Source: Companilactobacillus pabuli (GTDB lineage: Bacteria > Bacillota > Bacilli > Lactobacillales > Lactobacillaceae). Taken from it: a stretch of 64,000 nucleotides of DNA. A model generated the notes under the pieces. It had not been told where the DNA came from. It ran no database searches and saw nothing but the letters and a program-made list of their open reading frames with translations. The stretch covers positions 1,736,001 through 1,800,000 of the forward strand of contig NZ_CP049366.1 in NCBI RefSeq assembly GCF_014058425.1. The letters are read 5' to 3'. Positions 11,201-20,855 of this stretch are shown here, piece by piece (positions within the stretch are counted from its first letter, which is position 1; each line of letters begins with the position of its first letter). The translations under genes were made by a program, and so were the position numbers.

Positions 11201-11761
11201 ATTATCTACTGTCAAAGGATAAATGTCGACAATATCCCCACGGATAGCAAAATCCCCAGGTTTAGCAACTAATTTTTCTTTAACATAACCCATTTGGACA
11301 AATTCTTGATTCAAATCTTCCAAATCATATTCTTCATCAACTTTAATTTTTAGTTGTGCTGATTCGAACAATTCTGGCGTTGATAATTCATATTCCAAAC
11401 CAGATACCGATGTCACTAAAATCCCTGGTTCATCGCTGATCAAAAAACTCAAAGAACCAATTCTCTGACTCAATTCATCTGGTGAACTAGTAGCTAATTC
11501 AGTTGAAATCGATTCTTCAACTGGAAAAATATGGACAATATCGCTGTCTAACAAATTCAAATCATCATAAATTTTATTGGCATGGAAATTAGTATTTTCC
11601 ACAATCAATAATTTTTTACCCGTTTTCCTTAATGCTTCCAATGCAAAAAGGGAAATTGTTGATCCCGTCAAACCGGTTAAGACATTTTTTGTCTCTGGCT
11701 TAACTTGATTAATAAATTCCCCAAGGTCGAGCTTATCTGTTATGAAATTTATTAAATTCAA
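8237..11761 (-). CDS. mfd: Transcription-repair coupling factor
   Basis: DNA translocase that removes RNA polymerase stalled at lesions and recruits UvrA. The 1174 residues match the family. In order: UvrB-homology region (residues 1 to about 350), the RNA polymerase interaction domain with YVVHVNHGIGKF near 500, the helicase core with Walker A GDVGFGKT near 650 and DEEQ near 750, a TRG-like segment, and the C-terminal UvrA-binding domain. Translation starts at TTG 11759-11761, supported by AGGGGG about 8 bases upstream. The pth-mfd order is conserved in Firmicutes. Confidence 0.98.
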   Translation of the reverse strand: MNLINFITDKLDLGEFINQVKPETKNVLTGLTGSTISLFALEALRKTGKKLLIVENTNFHANKIYDDLNLLDSDIVHIFPVEESISTELATSSPDELSQRIGSLSFLISDEPGILVTSVSGLEYELSTPELFESAQLKIKVDEEYDLEDLNQEFVQMGYVKEKLVAKPGDFAIRGDIVDIYPLTVDNPVRIDFFGNQVEKIKFFDTETQRSMDTLEKIEVLPAKDRIVTDEQVIKALDKLQKSYQKQLASTDDKDIKDNLEISFGQTIAELSEGMRPENIGRIADYVFEKPDSLLDYLQTDDLVIFDEYNRLIEQSNDNRAENESWLASQLEFGKALPEQKIRQDFVENIKEDLHGQIYLSAFQQGMGRMRLNQLQDVSVRSMQQFFSQMPLLKSEVERWQKQEYTVVLAISNEKRIDAINNTLTDFGIKATLTTEDKVITGQTQIMNASLSSGFEMPEEKLAVITEKELFNRQPKKRRHQTLANAERLKSYNELKPGDYVVHVNHGIGKFIGMQTMEVDGKHQDYITIEYRDDGRLFIPVTQLDMVQKYVSAEGKSPKINKLGGNEWQKTKRKVQSNIEDIADDLIDLYAKREAEKGFAFPKDDSMQHDFDNAFPYPETPDQLRSIDEIKRDMEKPHPMDRLLVGDVGFGKTEVALRAAFKAVEAGKQVVFLAPTTLLVQQHYETMKERFEGFPVNIGILSRFQTRKQSKETIEQLADGQLDIIVGTHRLLSKDVKFSDIGLLIIDEEQRFGVKHKEKIKQLKANVDVLTLTATPIPRTLNMSMLGVRDLSLIETAPSNRYPVQTYVMEQNYEVIAGAIKREMARGGQVFYLHNRVEDMDQVAEQLQALVPDARIATAHGRMNETQMEGVIADYLNGEYDVLVTTTIIETGVDMPNTNTLIVENADRYGLSQLYQIRGRVGRSSRVAYAYLMYRPNKVLTEVGEQRLEAIKNFTELGSGFKIAMRDLSIRGAGNLLGKQQHGFIDSVGFDLYTQMLNDAVAKKRGHTKAEKTNSEVNLAVEAYLPNDYISDQRQKVELYKRIRQIDSLENYQEVKSELLDRFGKYPQEVANLLDISLLKNSFDESLVKSVVMRDSFITIKFDKKANDYLTGDLVFKFLSNTTMKAKVSDKNDEFKMTLDSKSVDKSEWFQQLETFAQKMAEGFDKLKKEKIKN

Positions 11762-11785
11762 TTTTTGCCCCCTTTTTAAGTAGTT

Positions 11786-12343
11786 CTAATTGTATTTATT
11801 CATTAATTGATCAGCAGTACTGCCACTGACCCAATCCTTAACCATGTCAACCGCTTGATCAATTCCAGACAAAGCTACTGGCTCTTGATCTTTAGAAAAT
11901 GGTGTCAAAACCCAGTTGACGACAGTTTGTTTATCAGGATGCTGTATACCAATTTTAATGCGATCGAAGTCTTTGGTACCTACAGCTGAGATTATACTCT
12001 TAATACCATTGTGACCACCAGCAGAACCCTTCGTTCTTAAACGAACTTTACCGATTGGCATATCGAGGTCGTCTTGAATGACCATCAATTCATCAGTTCT
12101 AATCTGGTAGTAGCCCATCAAAAATTTCACGGCTCGACCGGATTCATTCATGAAAGTTAAAGGTTTAACAAGAAAAACTGTTTCGCCATCAACTTTAAAT
12201 TTACAGTATTCAGCTTCAAAATCTTTTTTCATTTGTGTTTGACCGTATTCATTCATTAATCTATCAATGGTCATAAAACCCATATTATGTTTTGTACGAT
12301 CATATTTCTTACCTGGATTACCTAAGCCAACAATTAGTTTCAT
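11786..12343 (-). CDS. pth: Peptidyl-tRNA hydrolase
   Basis: Recycles peptidyl-tRNA that drops off ribosomes. It has 185 residues with the N-terminal signature MKLIVGLGNPGKKYDRTKHN, which includes the catalytic His, and the later GSAGGHNG motif. A GAGGT ribosome site precedes the ATG. It heads the minus-strand run to mfd and diverges from ldh. Confidence 0.97.
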   Translation of the reverse strand: MKLIVGLGNPGKKYDRTKHNMGFMTIDRLMNEYGQTQMKKDFEAEYCKFKVDGETVFLVKPLTFMNESGRAVKFLMGYYQIRTDELMVIQDDLDMPIGKVRLRTKGSAGGHNGIKSIISAVGTKDFDRIKIGIQHPDKQTVVNWVLTPFSKDQEPVALSGIDQAVDMVKDWVSGSTADQLMNKYN

Positions 12344-12418
12344 ATTATTAATACCTCATTTCGAACTTACATTATATCATTTAAAAAATACTAAATTTTC
12401 ACTTTTTTCACAATCGGC

Positions 12419-12448
12419 TTGTTTATTTACCTAAATTATTTGTATAAT
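12419..12448 (+). promoter_or_regulatory. ldh promoter
   Basis: TTGTTT (12419-12424) and TATAAT (12443-12448) are separated by 18 bp, and TG precedes the -10 box (extended -10). It lies 41 bases before the ldh ATG. No convincing catabolite-response element overlaps it. Confidence 0.7.
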
Positions 12449-12480
12449 GGGTCAGGAACATATTATTTTCGAAGGGATGA

Positions 12481-13473
<993 letters not shown>

Positions 13474-13493
13474 TCTATTGATTACCGCTTAAA

Positions 13494-13540
13494 AAAAGCT
13501 TGAGACAAATGAATAATTTGTTTCCAGCTTTTTTTTTATC
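13494..13540 (+). terminator. ldh terminator
   Basis: Interrupted hairpin: AAGCT (13496-13500) and ACAAAT (13505-13510) pair with ATTTGT (13516-13521) and AGCTT (13526-13530), followed by nine T residues. Confidence 0.88.
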
Positions 13541-13592
13541 CCGAATTACTGTATTATTAATTCAATTATAGTTAGATTGGATGTGAATATAT

Positions 13593-14255
13593 ATGTTAGT
13601 TAAATCACTTGTACTAAAAAAGGATAAACTCACTACTGTTAAAGAAACAGTTACACTAGAAGAAGCCTTGAAAGTCCTAGAAGACTCTGGTTTCCGTTGT
13701 GTGCCAATTTTGGATGAGAGTGGACAAATATTCAGGGGTAATATTTACAAGATGCACATCTATCGTCACAAGTCACGTGGTGGCGACATGAACTTGCCTG
13801 TAACTACTTTGATGAAGAACGCTACTAAAACTATTAGCGTAGATTCACCATTCTTCAAAGTTTTCTTCAACATCAAGGATCTTCCTTACATTGCTGTTCT
13901 AGATGAAAATAATCTCTTCTACGGTATCTTGACTCACTCAAGACTTTTGAGCATGTTGTCAGATGCTTGGAACCTTGATATCAGTAGTTATGTTTTAACC
14001 GTCAGTTCTTCTGGCGACCGTGGCGATCTTGAAAAAATGTCAAAGATTTTTGCTAAATACGTCTCTGTAGCTGCTTGTATGACTTTGGATGCCAAATCGA
14101 ATGAAGTAGTCCGCAGAACACTTTTCACATTACCATCTGGAACTGACATCGAAACACTAAAGGAAATTATTAAACGCCTTGAAAAGAAGAGTTTTGTAGT
14201 TTCTGAAATCGATGATTTAAAATCAGGTAAAATTCTCGACAAAAATACATTATAA
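13593..14255 (+). CDS. cbpA: CBS-domain protein, probable cyclic-di-AMP-binding CbpA type
   Basis: A 220-residue soluble protein. Residues 1 to about 130 hold two CBS motifs (EEALKVLEDSGFRCVPILDE and the segment around NIKDLPYIAVLDENNLFYGI). The C-terminal part resembles a small ACT-like regulatory fold (SSGDRGDLEKMSKIFAKYVS). This CBS plus ACT-like layout is that of CbpA, a c-di-AMP receptor described in Listeria. Nucleotide binding is inferred from architecture only. It stands alone between ldh and ald. Confidence 0.72.
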   Translation: MLVKSLVLKKDKLTTVKETVTLEEALKVLEDSGFRCVPILDESGQIFRGNIYKMHIYRHKSRGGDMNLPVTTLMKNATKTISVDSPFFKVFFNIKDLPYIAVLDENNLFYGILTHSRLLSMLSDAWNLDISSYVLTVSSSGDRGDLEKMSKIFAKYVSVAACMTLDAKSNEVVRRTLFTLPSGTDIETLKEIIKRLEKKSFVVSEIDDLKSGKILDKNTL

Positions 14256-14260
14256 TAATA

Positions 14261-14395
14261 GTGTTGCTTACCGAAGTTGATTTAATTTTTAATTGTTTAC
14301 GCAGCAAACAGTTCATCAATCTAATCCACCACGGTAAGCCGTTTTGGGAAATACAAATATAAAATGTTTCTAAAGCAAAACCGTTTCCAAAACAA
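14261..14395. other. Structured intergenic segment with two inverted repeats
   Basis: GCTTACCG (14267-14274) pairs with CGGTAAGC (14333-14340) around a 58-nt loop, and TTTTGGGAAA (14343-14352) is nearly complementary to TTTCCAAAA (14385-14393). No ORF is supported here. It could be a small RNA or the leader/trailer of a neighbour, but I see no clear promoter. Confidence 0.35.
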
Positions 14396-14403
14396 AACCA
14401 AAA

Positions 14404-14446
14404 ATCCTTACTAACTGTCAACCACACAGCTAGTAAGGATTTTTTA
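14404..14446. terminator. Bidirectional terminator between cbpA and ald
   Basis: A perfect 10-bp stem, ATCCTTACTA (14404-14413) with TAGTAAGGAT (14431-14440), flanked by A tracts on the left and T tracts on the right, between two converging genes. Confidence 0.88.
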
Positions 14447-14449
14447 TTT

Positions 14450-15565
14450 TTAAGCTTCAACTTTTACTAAATCATCTAATGAAACATATTTCATGTCTAA
14501 ACTGTCAGCGACAGCCTTTTCGGTTAAATTACCCTGGTAAGTATTAACACCAGTTTTAATAGTCTTATTTTCAATTGCTGCAATACCTTGACTAGCAATC
14601 TCAACTGCATATGGCATTGTAACGCCAGATAAAGCTTGTGTAGCCGTTTTTGGCACAGCCCCAGGAATATTTGCAACTGTGTAATGAACTACGCCGTGAG
14701 ACATGTAAACAGGGTCCTCGTGAGTCGTAGCTTTAACACTAGTTTCAAATAATCCACCTTGATCGATAGGAATATCGACAACTACTGAACCCGGCTCCAT
14801 CGAAGCAATCATTTCTTCAGTTACTAATTTTGGCGTAGCAGCACCGGGAATCAAAACCGCCCCAACTACCAAATCAGATTCCTTAACGCATTTGGCAATA
14901 TTTTGAGTATTCGACATCAAAGTTTGAATCTTGCCATCGAAAATATCCTCAATCTCTACTAAACGTTGCGGATTAATGTCCAAAAGCGTTACTTCAGCAC
15001 CCATACCGATAGCGATTTTAGCCGCATTGACACCAACGGTACCACCACCGATAATCGTAACTTTACCTTTCTTAACTCCTGGTACACCACTCAATAATAA
15101 ACCTTTACCTTGATGTGGCTCTTCCAAGAAATGGGCTCCAACTTGAACTGCCATACGTCCTGCAATTTCACTCATTGGGAAAAGCAATGGCAAACCGCCA
15201 TTTGGTCCGACCATTGTTTCATAAGCAATTCCGGTTGTTTTACTTGCTAGCAACGCATCTGTCAATTTCTTATTGGCAGCTAAATGCAAGTAAGTATAAA
15301 TTATTTGGCCTTCCTTGAAATACTTGTACTCTGTTTCAATTGGTTCTTTAACCTTAATAATCATGTCAGAGTCCCAAACGTCTGCTACATCAGCAATTGT
15401 AGCTCCGGCATCAATGTATTGTTGGTCAGTATATCCCGAACCGATACCCGCATTTTTCTCCACCAAAACAGTATGTCCAGCTTTGACCAGTCCTACTACT
15501 CCATCGGGAGTAGAACCAACACGTTCCTCTTGGTTTTTGAGTTCTTTTGGTATACCAACTTTCAT
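14450..15565 (-). CDS. ald: Alanine dehydrogenase
   Basis: NAD-dependent interconversion of L-alanine with pyruvate and ammonia. The 371 residues begin [20 protein letters not shown], the AlaDH/PNT N-terminal signature, and contain the Rossmann motif [27 protein letters not shown] lies upstream of the ATG. It stands close to alanine racemase but is separated from it by a pair of intergenic repeats, so the two are probably independent transcripts around alanine metabolism. Confidence 0.97.
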   Translation of the reverse strand: MKVGIPKELKNQEERVGSTPDGVVGLVKAGHTVLVEKNAGIGSGYTDQQYIDAGATIADVADVWDSDMIIKVKEPIETEYKYFKEGQIIYTYLHLAANKKLTDALLASKTTGIAYETMVGPNGGLPLLFPMSEIAGRMAVQVGAHFLEEPHQGKGLLLSGVPGVKKGKVTIIGGGTVGVNAAKIAIGMGAEVTLLDINPQRLVEIEDIFDGKIQTLMSNTQNIAKCVKESDLVVGAVLIPGAATPKLVTEEMIASMEPGSVVVDIPIDQGGLFETSVKATTHEDPVYMSHGVVHYTVANIPGAVPKTATQALSGVTMPYAVEIASQGIAAIENKTIKTGVNTYQGNLTEKAVADSLDMKYVSLDDLVKVEA

Positions 15566-15664
15566 AAAATATGAATCCTCCTTATTGTGAATTTATTAGC
15601 AATATAATATATCATATCATAGTCTGAAAACGTTCTCAAATTTGACAATAGATGGAAAACTTCC

Positions 15665-15827
15665 GTCGTCCGTGAAAATCCTGTGGCTGGCTGGAACATG
15701 GCTGACACGATTTTGAGCTTTTGCATGGCCCCAAAGACGCAAAATCTCAAAACTCGGTCTTTCACTAGGCAATAAATTGCCAAGAGAAATTTAGCCATTG
15801 AGCCGCCACAGGATTTTCACTCCCGAC
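15665..15827 (+). repeat. Structured intergenic repeat, copy A (full length)
   Basis: Full copy of the window's covarying repeat family. Closing stem GTCG (15665-15668)/CGAC (15824-15827); TCC/TCC internal loop (15669-15671 and 15821-15823); perfect 16-bp stem 15672-15687 with 15805-15820; 6-bp stem ATGGCT (15698-15703)/AGCCAT (15793-15798); hairpin 15711-15724 with 15739-15752 holding a single C-T mismatch; hairpin 15760-15789. It lies between ald and alr. Short ORFs across it are by-products of the repeat. Confidence 0.85.
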
Positions 15828-16009
15828 TAGATTTCAATTTCTATTTGAATAGAATCAGACACATACTTTCTAAAGAACGGCTCTATTTCTTTATTCTTTA
15901 TATATAAAACAAAAAGGACATCATTAGAATGCAGCAATATACTACAATTCTAATAATATCCTCTATTAATTTCTGAAGTATTTTATATAAAGATAGAAAC
16001 TACTATCCA

Positions 16010-16071
16010 GTCTCAGAAGTTCAATTCTGGAAAATTCTCAGTTGTAAAATTTTCCAGGTCGAACGGACGAC
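16010..16071 (-). repeat. Structured intergenic repeat, copy A2 (core deleted)
   Basis: Inverted partner of copy A about 180 bp away. Only the outer stem remains: CTGGAAAATT (16027-16036) with AATTTTCCAG (16048-16057) around an 11-nt loop that keeps the CTCAG remnant of the core, plus GGA and CGAC at 16065-16071. The spacer between the pair (15828-16009) is AT-rich and holds one imperfect hairpin at about 15914-15962 with no T tract and no supported gene. Confidence 0.72.
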
Positions 16072-16086
16072 GGCAGCATCGCACGA

Positions 16087-17199
16087 TTATTTCTTATAAA
16101 CTCGAGGTAACCTTTCACTCAAGCTGCAAAGTATTTCGTAATTAATTGTACCAGCGTATTTAGCGGCATCGGTTGCGGTAATTTCTTGATCGCCGTCTTT
16201 GCCTAAAATGGTTACTTTAGTTCCGACTGGCAATTCTTTTGGCAATCTGACCATGAATTGATCCATACAAATTCGACCAACATTTTGACAACGTTGACCA
16301 TTGATCAAAACGTCGCTGCCTTGCATTCTTCTCAACCAACCATCAGCGTAGCCGATTGGAACTGTTCCAATCCATTCGTCTTCTTTGGCAGTATAAGTTG
16401 CGCCATAACCGACACTTTGACCAGCCTTAATTTTCTTAACGAAGACTAACTCTGAATACAAGCTAAGAGCTGGTTCTAGTTTGTATGGCAATGAAGTGAT
16501 ATCAGTTTGAGATGGATTCAAGCCATACAAGGCAATTCCATATCTAACCATATTGATAGCTAGATCTTTGTGCCACAAGGCTGTAGCTGAATTAGCACAG
16601 TGAACGTAAGTGAATTTTGTTGGCAAATCTGTCGACATTTCCTTGAAACGTTGGACTTGTTTTTCAAAATAGTTTTCATCAGGGCTATCAGCTGTGGCAA
16701 AATGGGTAAACAATCCTTCTGGAATGAAGGCTTCTTGATGATCATTTAAGAAATTGCAAGCGGCAATTAAGTCGTCTTTAGTCTGAAAACCGATTCGACC
16801 CATACCACTGTCAATTCCTAGATGGACACGTAAATTAGCAGTTCTTAATTGTACGGCAACCTTTAACCAGTCTAAATCACCCACAGTAACCGAAATATTA
16901 GCCTGTGCGGCGACTTTAGCATATTCGACAGGAATTATACCTAGAACTAAAATAGGAGCTTCTACGCCACTATTACGGATTTCTAGAGCTTCATCCAAAG
17001 TGGCAACGCATAATCCACTTGCACCAAATTCAATTTCACTTTTGGCAACTTTAACTAGACCATGCCCATAAGCATTGGCTTTCACGACGGCAAATACTTT
17101 GGTACCTTCTGGTACTGAATGTAATTCATTTTGGAGATTTGTCTTTAATTTCCCCAAATCCACTTCAACGTAAGCGGGACGATGAATTGATGGCAACAT
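16087..17199 (-). CDS. alr: Alanine racemase
   Basis: PLP enzyme that makes D-alanine for peptidoglycan and teichoic acids. The 370 residues contain the PLP lysine motif VVKANAYGHG near residue 40 and the catalytic tyrosine region SVGYGATY near 268. The ATG overlaps the acpS stop by one base (TAATG), and GGAGGAAG within the acpS end is its ribosome site, so the acpS-alr pair is translationally coupled. Confidence 0.97.
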   Translation of the reverse strand: MLPSIHRPAYVEVDLGKLKTNLQNELHSVPEGTKVFAVVKANAYGHGLVKVAKSEIEFGASGLCVATLDEALEIRNSGVEAPILVLGIIPVEYAKVAAQANISVTVGDLDWLKVAVQLRTANLRVHLGIDSGMGRIGFQTKDDLIAACNFLNDHQEAFIPEGLFTHFATADSPDENYFEKQVQRFKEMSTDLPTKFTYVHCANSATALWHKDLAINMVRYGIALYGLNPSQTDITSLPYKLEPALSLYSELVFVKKIKAGQSVGYGATYTAKEDEWIGTVPIGYADGWLRRMQGSDVLINGQRCQNVGRICMDQFMVRLPKELPVGTKVTILGKDGDQEITATDAAKYAGTINYEILCSLSERLPRVYKK

Positions 17200-17561
17200 T
17201 ATTTTTCTTCCTCCTCTAGAATAACCTCTGTTATTACTAGTTCGTCTGTATCTGAAATTGAGACGTGAATATTACCTTTGAAGAGCTCTGTCTTAATAAA
17301 TGGTTGACCAGATGAATGATTCAAAACGCTTAAATCATGAAAACCGATGCCGACTAAACCGGTCCCCATAGCTTTAGTGAAAGCTTCCTTTACAGAAAAA
17401 CGACCTGTTAAATAAGTCATCTTAGCTTTTTCGGTATTGAGAGAATTGAAAACTTCAATTTCATCAGCATTTAAAATCTTTTCCAAGAATCTGGGATGAC
17501 GACCATAAATTTGCTTAACTCGACTAATTTCAGCAATATCGATACCTAATCCTTTGATCAT
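17199..17561 (-). CDS. acpS: Holo-[acyl-carrier-protein] synthase
   Basis: Transfers 4'-phosphopantetheine from CoA to ACP. It begins MIKGLGIDIAEISRV, with the metal-binding Asp of GIDI, and carries the downstream WxxKEA-like motif as FSVKEAFTKAMGTG. I start at the ATG 17559-17561 because GGAAGG lies about 8 bases upstream; the in-frame ATG at 17579 has no ribosome site. 120 residues is normal for AcpS. Confidence 0.95.
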   Translation of the reverse strand: MIKGLGIDIAEISRVKQIYGRHPRFLEKILNADEIEVFNSLNTEKAKMTYLTGRFSVKEAFTKAMGTGLVGIGFHDLSVLNHSSGQPFIKTELFKGNIHVSISDTDELVITEVILEEEEK

Positions 17562-17753
17562 ACGTAACCTTCCTTCCATTTTTTCAAGAACAGCACAATT
17601 ATTTCATGAAAATAATTTTTTTGCAGTTCAAATTAACAAAAAAGTGCGACAAATTACTGACTCGTGTAACCTTAAGCCTAAATCATAGCATTATTAACTT
17701 ACTTTACAAGTCCTAACAATTATCTACAAATCCCTTAGACTCATTTTACTGTA

Positions 17754-17790
17754 CAAAAAAAGACAAAGTAAAATAATTTACCTTGTCTTT
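17754..17790 (-). terminator. cshA terminator
   Basis: Minus-strand stem AAAGACAAGGTAAA with TTTACTTTGTCTTT (17759-17790, one G-U pair) followed by a T tract. The rest of 17580-17753 is AT-rich and holds nothing I can name. Confidence 0.85.
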
Positions 17791-17804
17791 ATTTATTTAA
17801 TTAA

Positions 17805-19328
17805 TTATTTTTCTAGATTAGTTCTGATCTTGAATGACTTCTTGCTGCGACCATGACGTCTGTTGTCATTTTCGCGGCGCTTGCCACCCTTCTTGTCATC
17901 ACGACGGTCATTGTTGCGACGACGACGGTGATCATTGTTACCACCACGGTGACCGTTATATCTACCACGACGACCATGGCCAGAACGACTGTGACTAACT
18001 TTTCTTGATGGAAGTGGTCTTTCAGGAGCAATCTTAACAGGAACTGTCTCGGCATCCTTAATTGATTCACTCAAGAAAATACGAGCAATGTCTTCTGGTG
18101 AGTATTCAGCAAGTAATTCTTGAACAGCTGAATCGAAACGATCAAGATGCTTGTCATGTTCCAAAGTATCCTTGATATCTTGCTTAACTGATTCAAGTTG
18201 TCCCTTAAGAACTTCTTTATCAGTAGGTGGAGCAAGTGGTTCCATACGTTTCTTAGTTAAGTTTTCGATTGTACGTAAGTAACCCATTTCGTTAGGTGTA
18301 ACAAATGTTACTGACACACCAGAATGTCCGGCACGTCCTGTACGTCCAATACGGTGAACATAACTATCAGGATCTTGAGGAATATCATAGTTGTAAACGT
18401 GTGATACACCTGAAATATCCAAACCTCTAGCAGCCACATCAGTAGCAACTAAGAAGTCTAACTTACCAGCCTTGAACTTACGTAATACACTAGTACGTTT
18501 GTCTTGTGACAAGTCACCGTGAATACCTTCAGCGTTGTAACCACGAGCTTGCAAGCCACGAGTTAATTCATCAACACGTCTCTTAGTACGACCAAAGATT
18601 AAAGCTAATTCTGGAGCTTGAACATCGAATAAACGAGTCATCAAGTCGAATTTTTCATAATCTTTAGCTTTAACAAAGTATTGTTCGATCTTATCAGCAG
18701 TTAATTCTTTTGACTTGATCTTAACTACCTTAGGTTCGCTCATAAACTTATCAGCAATCTTCATGATAGGCTTTGGCATTGTAGCTGAGAATAACAATGT
18801 TTGATGCTTGTTAGGAACGTTAGAAAGAATACTTTCGATATCTTCAACGAATCCCATATCTAGCATTTCATCAGCTTCATCAAGAACAACTGTCTTAACG
18901 TTGTGCAACTTCAAAGTATGACGGTTGATATGATCGAGCATTCTACCCGGTGTTCCGACAACAATTTGAGGATGATTCTTCAATGCACGGATTTGACGTC
19001 TGATATCAGAACCACCGTAAACACTTTGAACCTTAACTTTTTTTTCTTTACCCAAACGATACAATTCTTCTTGTGTTTGGATAGCTAATTCTCTAGTTGG
19101 TGAGATAATCAATGCTTGAATATCGCTAGATTGAGTATCAACGGCATTTAGCAATGGTAAGCCAAAGGCTGCCGTCTTACCTGTACCAGTTTGAGCTTGA
19201 CCGATAACGTCAGCGCCAGTCATAACTAGTGGAATAGTTTGAGCTTGAATAGGTGTAGTTTCTTCAAAACCGGCTTCGTCTACGGCACTCAATAATCTGG
19301 GATCTAAATCTAATTCTTTAAATTTCAC
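17805..19328 (-). CDS. cshA: DEAD-box ATP-dependent RNA helicase (CshA)
   Basis: Unwinds RNA in mRNA decay and ribosome assembly, and matters in the cold. In the 507 residues the helicase motifs are clear: Q motif, [23 protein letters not shown], and [10 protein letters not shown], followed by a long C-terminal tail that becomes extremely Arg/Gly/Asn/His-rich ([20 protein letters not shown]). Translation starts at GTG 19326-19328 after a GGAGGA site. It ends with its own terminator. Confidence 0.95.
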   Translation of the reverse strand: MKFKELDLDPRLLSAVDEAGFEETTPIQAQTIPLVMTGADVIGQAQTGTGKTAAFGLPLLNAVDTQSSDIQALIISPTRELAIQTQEELYRLGKEKKVKVQSVYGGSDIRRQIRALKNHPQIVVGTPGRMLDHINRHTLKLHNVKTVVLDEADEMLDMGFVEDIESILSNVPNKHQTLLFSATMPKPIMKIADKFMSEPKVVKIKSKELTADKIEQYFVKAKDYEKFDLMTRLFDVQAPELALIFGRTKRRVDELTRGLQARGYNAEGIHGDLSQDKRTSVLRKFKAGKLDFLVATDVAARGLDISGVSHVYNYDIPQDPDSYVHRIGRTGRAGHSGVSVTFVTPNEMGYLRTIENLTKKRMEPLAPPTDKEVLKGQLESVKQDIKDTLEHDKHLDRFDSAVQELLAEYSPEDIARIFLSESIKDAETVPVKIAPERPLPSRKVSHSRSGHGRRGRYNGHRGGNNDHRRRRNNDRRDDKKGGKRRENDNRRHGRSKKSFKIRTNLEK

Positions 19329-19411
19329 AAATGTCCTCCATTTTTTAAAACACGATAAATAACAATTTGACTACTTTACCACGTTTTTTACACAAACTCA
19401 AATGACAACTA

Positions 19412-20773
19412 CTACATTAAATCATGTAAAACGTTTTCTAAGTGAATTCCATGACTAGCCTTTAACAAGACAGTGTCATCTGGTGTCATTTCTTTTTGTA
19501 AATCTTTCGTCAAATCGGCCAATTGATCTTGGCTATACCAAAGTAAATTGTCAGCTGAATATTTTGTGCTTAATTTATCACGTAAATATTTCATTTCTGG
19601 ACCGACTAAATAAACTTTTTCAAAATCCTTAGGATCGATGTGATCTGCTAACGATTCATGTAATCTCTTCGCTGCATCGCCAAGTTCCAACATGTCACCT
19701 AAAACAATCAATTTGCGACCTGTGGGAATTTCTTTTAAGCTGTGCAAAACTTCAATTGCAGCTGTTGGATTTGAGTTATACACATCACTCAAAATGTCAG
19801 CACCATTTTTAGCTTTGAGCCATTCGGTACGATTTTCAGTCACAAATAAGTCCTGCAATGCCTTTTGCATAGCGTTAGGTTTAATGTGAGAAGCACGTCC
19901 AACTAACAAGGCTGCTAAAGCATTATTAACATTGTATTCACCCATCATAGGAATCTCAAATTCTAAATCAGGCCACTTGTTTGTGTAAAACTTTGTAGTA
20001 GTTTTACCCGGAATAATCTTTGTAGCGTACAAATCATTAGAATCGTGACTTCCAAAGGTCAATTGGTCTTGTTCGACTTGCTCAGCTCGTTTCAATAATA
20101 AAGGTTCATCCCCGTTGTAGACAAAAGTTCCGTCTTCTTGTAGATGATTTGTAATCTCCATCTTAGCATCGGCAATTTTGTCACGTGTACCGAAAAATTC
20201 AATATGTGCTTCACCAATCATTGTAATGACAGAAATATCAGGATTAGCAATATTACTCAAATGATCGATTTGGCCAGGACGATCCATACCCATTTCTACC
20301 ACTAATACTTCAGTATTGATTGGCATATTCAAAATTGTAAAAGGAACTCCAATTTCATTATTAAAGTTTTGTGGTGTCTTAGCGACGTTGTTACTTGTAC
20401 TCAAAACTTTGGCAATCATATCTTTGGTTGTCGTTTTACCATTGCTACCAGTAACAGCAATAACCTTAGGATTTACCTTGTTCAAATAATATTTAGCTAA
20501 TGTCTCAAAAGCTTCTGAAACATTTTCAACTACTACATAGGCAATATCGTCATTTGGAATCTTGTGGTCACTTTGCCAGATAGTAGCACTAACTCCATTT
20601 TCAATGGCACTATTAATAAACTCATGTCCATCGCGTTGTCCTTGCAATGGAAAGAATAAATCACCTTTTTTAGCTTTACGGCTGTCGAAGCAAACTCCTG
20701 TGATTTCAACATCTTTGATATTGTCAGCTTCTATTTTTAATGCGGAGTAAACTTCTCTTAACTTCATCTTCAT
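19412..20773 (-). CDS. murF: UDP-N-acetylmuramoyl-tripeptide--D-alanyl-D-alanine ligase
   Basis: Adds D-Ala-D-Ala to the peptidoglycan precursor. The 453 residues include the Mur-ligase P-loop VTGSNGKTTTKDMI near 110 and the C-terminal ligase domain ending KASHGIHLENVL. A GGGGAAG site precedes the ATG at 20773. Together with alr it covers the D-alanine branch of wall synthesis. Confidence 0.97.
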   Translation of the reverse strand: MKMKLREVYSALKIEADNIKDVEITGVCFDSRKAKKGDLFFPLQGQRDGHEFINSAIENGVSATIWQSDHKIPNDDIAYVVVENVSEAFETLAKYYLNKVNPKVIAVTGSNGKTTTKDMIAKVLSTSNNVAKTPQNFNNEIGVPFTILNMPINTEVLVVEMGMDRPGQIDHLSNIANPDISVITMIGEAHIEFFGTRDKIADAKMEITNHLQEDGTFVYNGDEPLLLKRAEQVEQDQLTFGSHDSNDLYATKIIPGKTTTKFYTNKWPDLEFEIPMMGEYNVNNALAALLVGRASHIKPNAMQKALQDLFVTENRTEWLKAKNGADILSDVYNSNPTAAIEVLHSLKEIPTGRKLIVLGDMLELGDAAKRLHESLADHIDPKDFEKVYLVGPEMKYLRDKLSTKYSADNLLWYSQDQLADLTKDLQKEMTPDDTVLLKASHGIHLENVLHDLM

Positions 20774-20855
20774 GAATAGACTTCCCCAATTTTAAAAAAA
20801 TAATTTTATATGATTCTACTAAAAAGAGTATACTAAGATACTTAGAAAGGATTTG

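Noticed and set aside
15562-15798. 78-codon ORF containing RFCVFGAMQKLKI
   Set aside because: It lies inside repeat copy A, and the same peptide appears in a read-through of copy D (32982-33224). It is the shadow of the repeat's hairpin, with no ribosome site.
17860-17990. GC-rich, repetitive stretch unlike its surroundings
   Set aside because: Explained by the Arg/Gly/Asn-rich tail of CshA, not by transfer.
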